This document shows positions 29,499-30,399 of a DNA stretch of 30,399 nt, one piece after another. The notes below the pieces were generated by a model. That model was not told the DNA's origin, made no database searches, and saw nothing but the letters and a program-made list of their open reading frames with translations. The DNA comes from a virus, in IMG/VR virus record IMGVR_UViG_3300028569_000120, positions 1 to 30,399 of that record, one strand, 5' to 3'. The stretch's first letter is position 1. The number at the start of each line of letters is the position of its first letter. The translations under genes were made by a program, and so were the position numbers.

Positions 29499-30197
29499 AT
29501 GAAACTACAAGATTGGCAAGATCATACCTATCACCCACCTTTACTAGATAATTATAAATTGGGTTTTAAGTTTGGACAAAAATATCCAGCTGGATTTGGA
29601 GATTTAACAGGTCAAAGACATTTAGGACAAGATTATATATTGCCAATAGGTAATCCAGTGTATGCTATTGCTGACGGTATAACAAGATCATCAACTGGTA
29701 GACACGGTGGCAATACTGTCGCATTAGTCACAAATAGGGGCTTATCTGTGAGATATATGCATTTAGATAGTTTTACTAAACTCAGCAATGCAAAGGTCTC
29801 TAAAGGGCAAATTATAGGTTATACTGGTAATACAGGAGTGAGTAATACGGGTGGGCATTTACATATGGATGTATTTAAGGGAGTGCCAACTAATATAAAT
29901 CAGTTCAGTAATTTTATTGACCCGCTATCATTAAATTATCAAATTAAAGAAGAAGATATGGAGACTAAAGAAATAAGAGCAATCGTAGAAGGTATATATT
30001 GGAGTTTTGCTATGAGACAACCTGACAAAGGAGGAGTGGACTTCTGGGTAGAAGAATATAAAAGAGAGGGAGAAAAAAGCAAGTGGCTAGGTAGAATACT
30101 AGAAGGGCTAAGAGGAGAAAAGACAAAGCAGGGAATAGGATTCTTAGATGCTGAGAAAAATGTTTGGAGAACTAAAGATGATATCCAAGGGAAGTAG
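29499..30197 (+). CDS. M23 endopeptidase endolysin with C-terminal DUF4214-like part
   Basis: A 232-aa protein. The M23 (lysostaphin-type) zinc site is complete: H41 and D45 in RHLGQDY, H88 in YMHLD, and the HxH pair H120/H122 in GGHLHMDVF. It cleaves peptidoglycan peptides. There is no signal peptide, so it needs a holin. The C-terminal region (about 160-200) has YWSFAMRQPDKGGVDFWVEEYK, which resembles the R.PD..G..FW pattern of DUF4214, perhaps wall binding. Confidence 0.88.
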   Translation: MKLQDWQDHTYHPPLLDNYKLGFKFGQKYPAGFGDLTGQRHLGQDYILPIGNPVYAIADGITRSSTGRHGGNTVALVTNRGLSVRYMHLDSFTKLSNAKVSKGQIIGYTGNTGVSNTGGHLHMDVFKGVPTNINQFSNFIDPLSLNYQIKEEDMETKEIRAIVEGIYWSFAMRQPDKGGVDFWVEEYKREGEKSKWLGRILEGLRGEKTKQGIGFLDAEKNVWRTKDDIQGK

Positions 30198-30198
30198 T

Positions 30199-30399
30199 AT
30201 GGATTCAAAAAAAGGATACATACTACAAGACGATAAAGATTTATGGCTAGTTATAGAGAACAAAAATAAAAGCATAACTACTAACTGGGAACATTTAAAA
30301 GATTTTATAGATGATGATAATGTAGCTTATCCCGTTATACACGAAAACATTGAAGCAATATTTTATGCTTGTAAAGCATATTTAGAGAATATAAACTAA
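30199..30399 (+). CDS. small hypothetical protein at the window end
   Basis: A 66-aa acidic protein (MDSKKGYILQDDKDLW). The ATG at 30199 follows the endolysin stop by 1 nt, in the TAGTATG style seen at 7880 and 8578; an open frame extends upstream to 30148. It ends on the last base of the window. No family recognised. Confidence 0.6.
   Translation: MDSKKGYILQDDKDLWLVIENKNKSITTNWEHLKDFIDDDNVAYPVIHENIEAIFYACKAYLENIN

Noticed and set aside
1-30399. Integrase, attachment sites or direct terminal repeats
   Set aside because: No recombinase motif in any gene and no repeat shared by the two ends was seen, so neither lysogeny nor defined ends is supported.
1-30399. Bacteroidota host inferred from missing SD sites
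   Set aside because: The promoters match the TTGACA/TATAAT sigma70 consensus, not the Bacteroidota TTTG/TAnnTTTG type, and a few perfect SD sites exist.

Overview
This 30.4 kb AT-rich window reads as an essentially complete small tailed-phage (siphovirus, HK97-type head) genome or contig. Gene order is canonical for packaging, head, tail and lysis. I see no integrase, no lysogeny module, no DNA polymerase or helicase, and no direct terminal repeat between the two ends. The host cannot be named. The early promoters have textbook sigma70 boxes (TTGACA, 17 nt, TATAAT-like), which argues against a Bacteroidota host, yet almost no gene has a Shine-Dalgarno site. Starts instead sit in contexts such as ACACTATG. 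UGA is used as a stop only where it overlaps the next ATG. A candidate-phyla (Patescibacteria-like) or other weak-SD host is possible but is only inference.

Layout. Positions 1-444 (+) hold a putative structured small RNA with its own -10 box and terminator, followed by an 82-aa protein. Positions 503-6012 (-) are the early region: short transcription units encoding a Sak-type (DUF1071) annealing protein, an SSB-like protein with an acidic tip, an ArdC-like mini-protein, a membrane-anchored HTH protein, several small membrane proteins and unknowns. The early units start at promoters with nearly the same spacer sequence and are separated by strikingly structured non-coding stretches: about 3000-3210, a tRNA-like RNA at 4265-4407, a branched element at 5528-5672 and a pseudoknot leader at 6030-6167. 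Back-to-back promoters at 6171-6230 separate the minus-strand early arm from the plus-strand arm.

The plus-strand arm begins with an HTH protein. A cassette that looks like DNA-base hypermodification follows: two GT-A glycosyltransferases, a SAM methyltransferase, a GT4 glycosyltransferase, a ParB-like protein, a truncated TAGT-like glycosyltransferase and a TET/JBP-like 2-oxoglutarate/Fe(II) dioxygenase, immediately upstream of the terminase. Then come TerS (DUF5681), TerL, portal, Mu F-like minor head protein, prohead protease with scaffold, major capsid protein with a strong terminator, head-tail connectors, tail tube, the G/GT tail chaperone with a -1 frameshift site (GGGTTTA), tape measure, Dit, Tal/hub, a collar/fibre protein with two 21-bp repeat arrays, two small holin-like membrane proteins, BppU-like and fibre proteins, a DUF1064 nuclease-like protein, an M23 endolysin and a small unknown protein.

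The most notable features are the TET/JBP and multi-glycosyltransferase cassette, the set of structured RNAs in the early region (one carrying seeds complementary to phage start codons, several carrying GGAGG motifs), and the promoter family with a shared dyad in its spacer. RNA structures were paired by eye; no folding program or database search was run.
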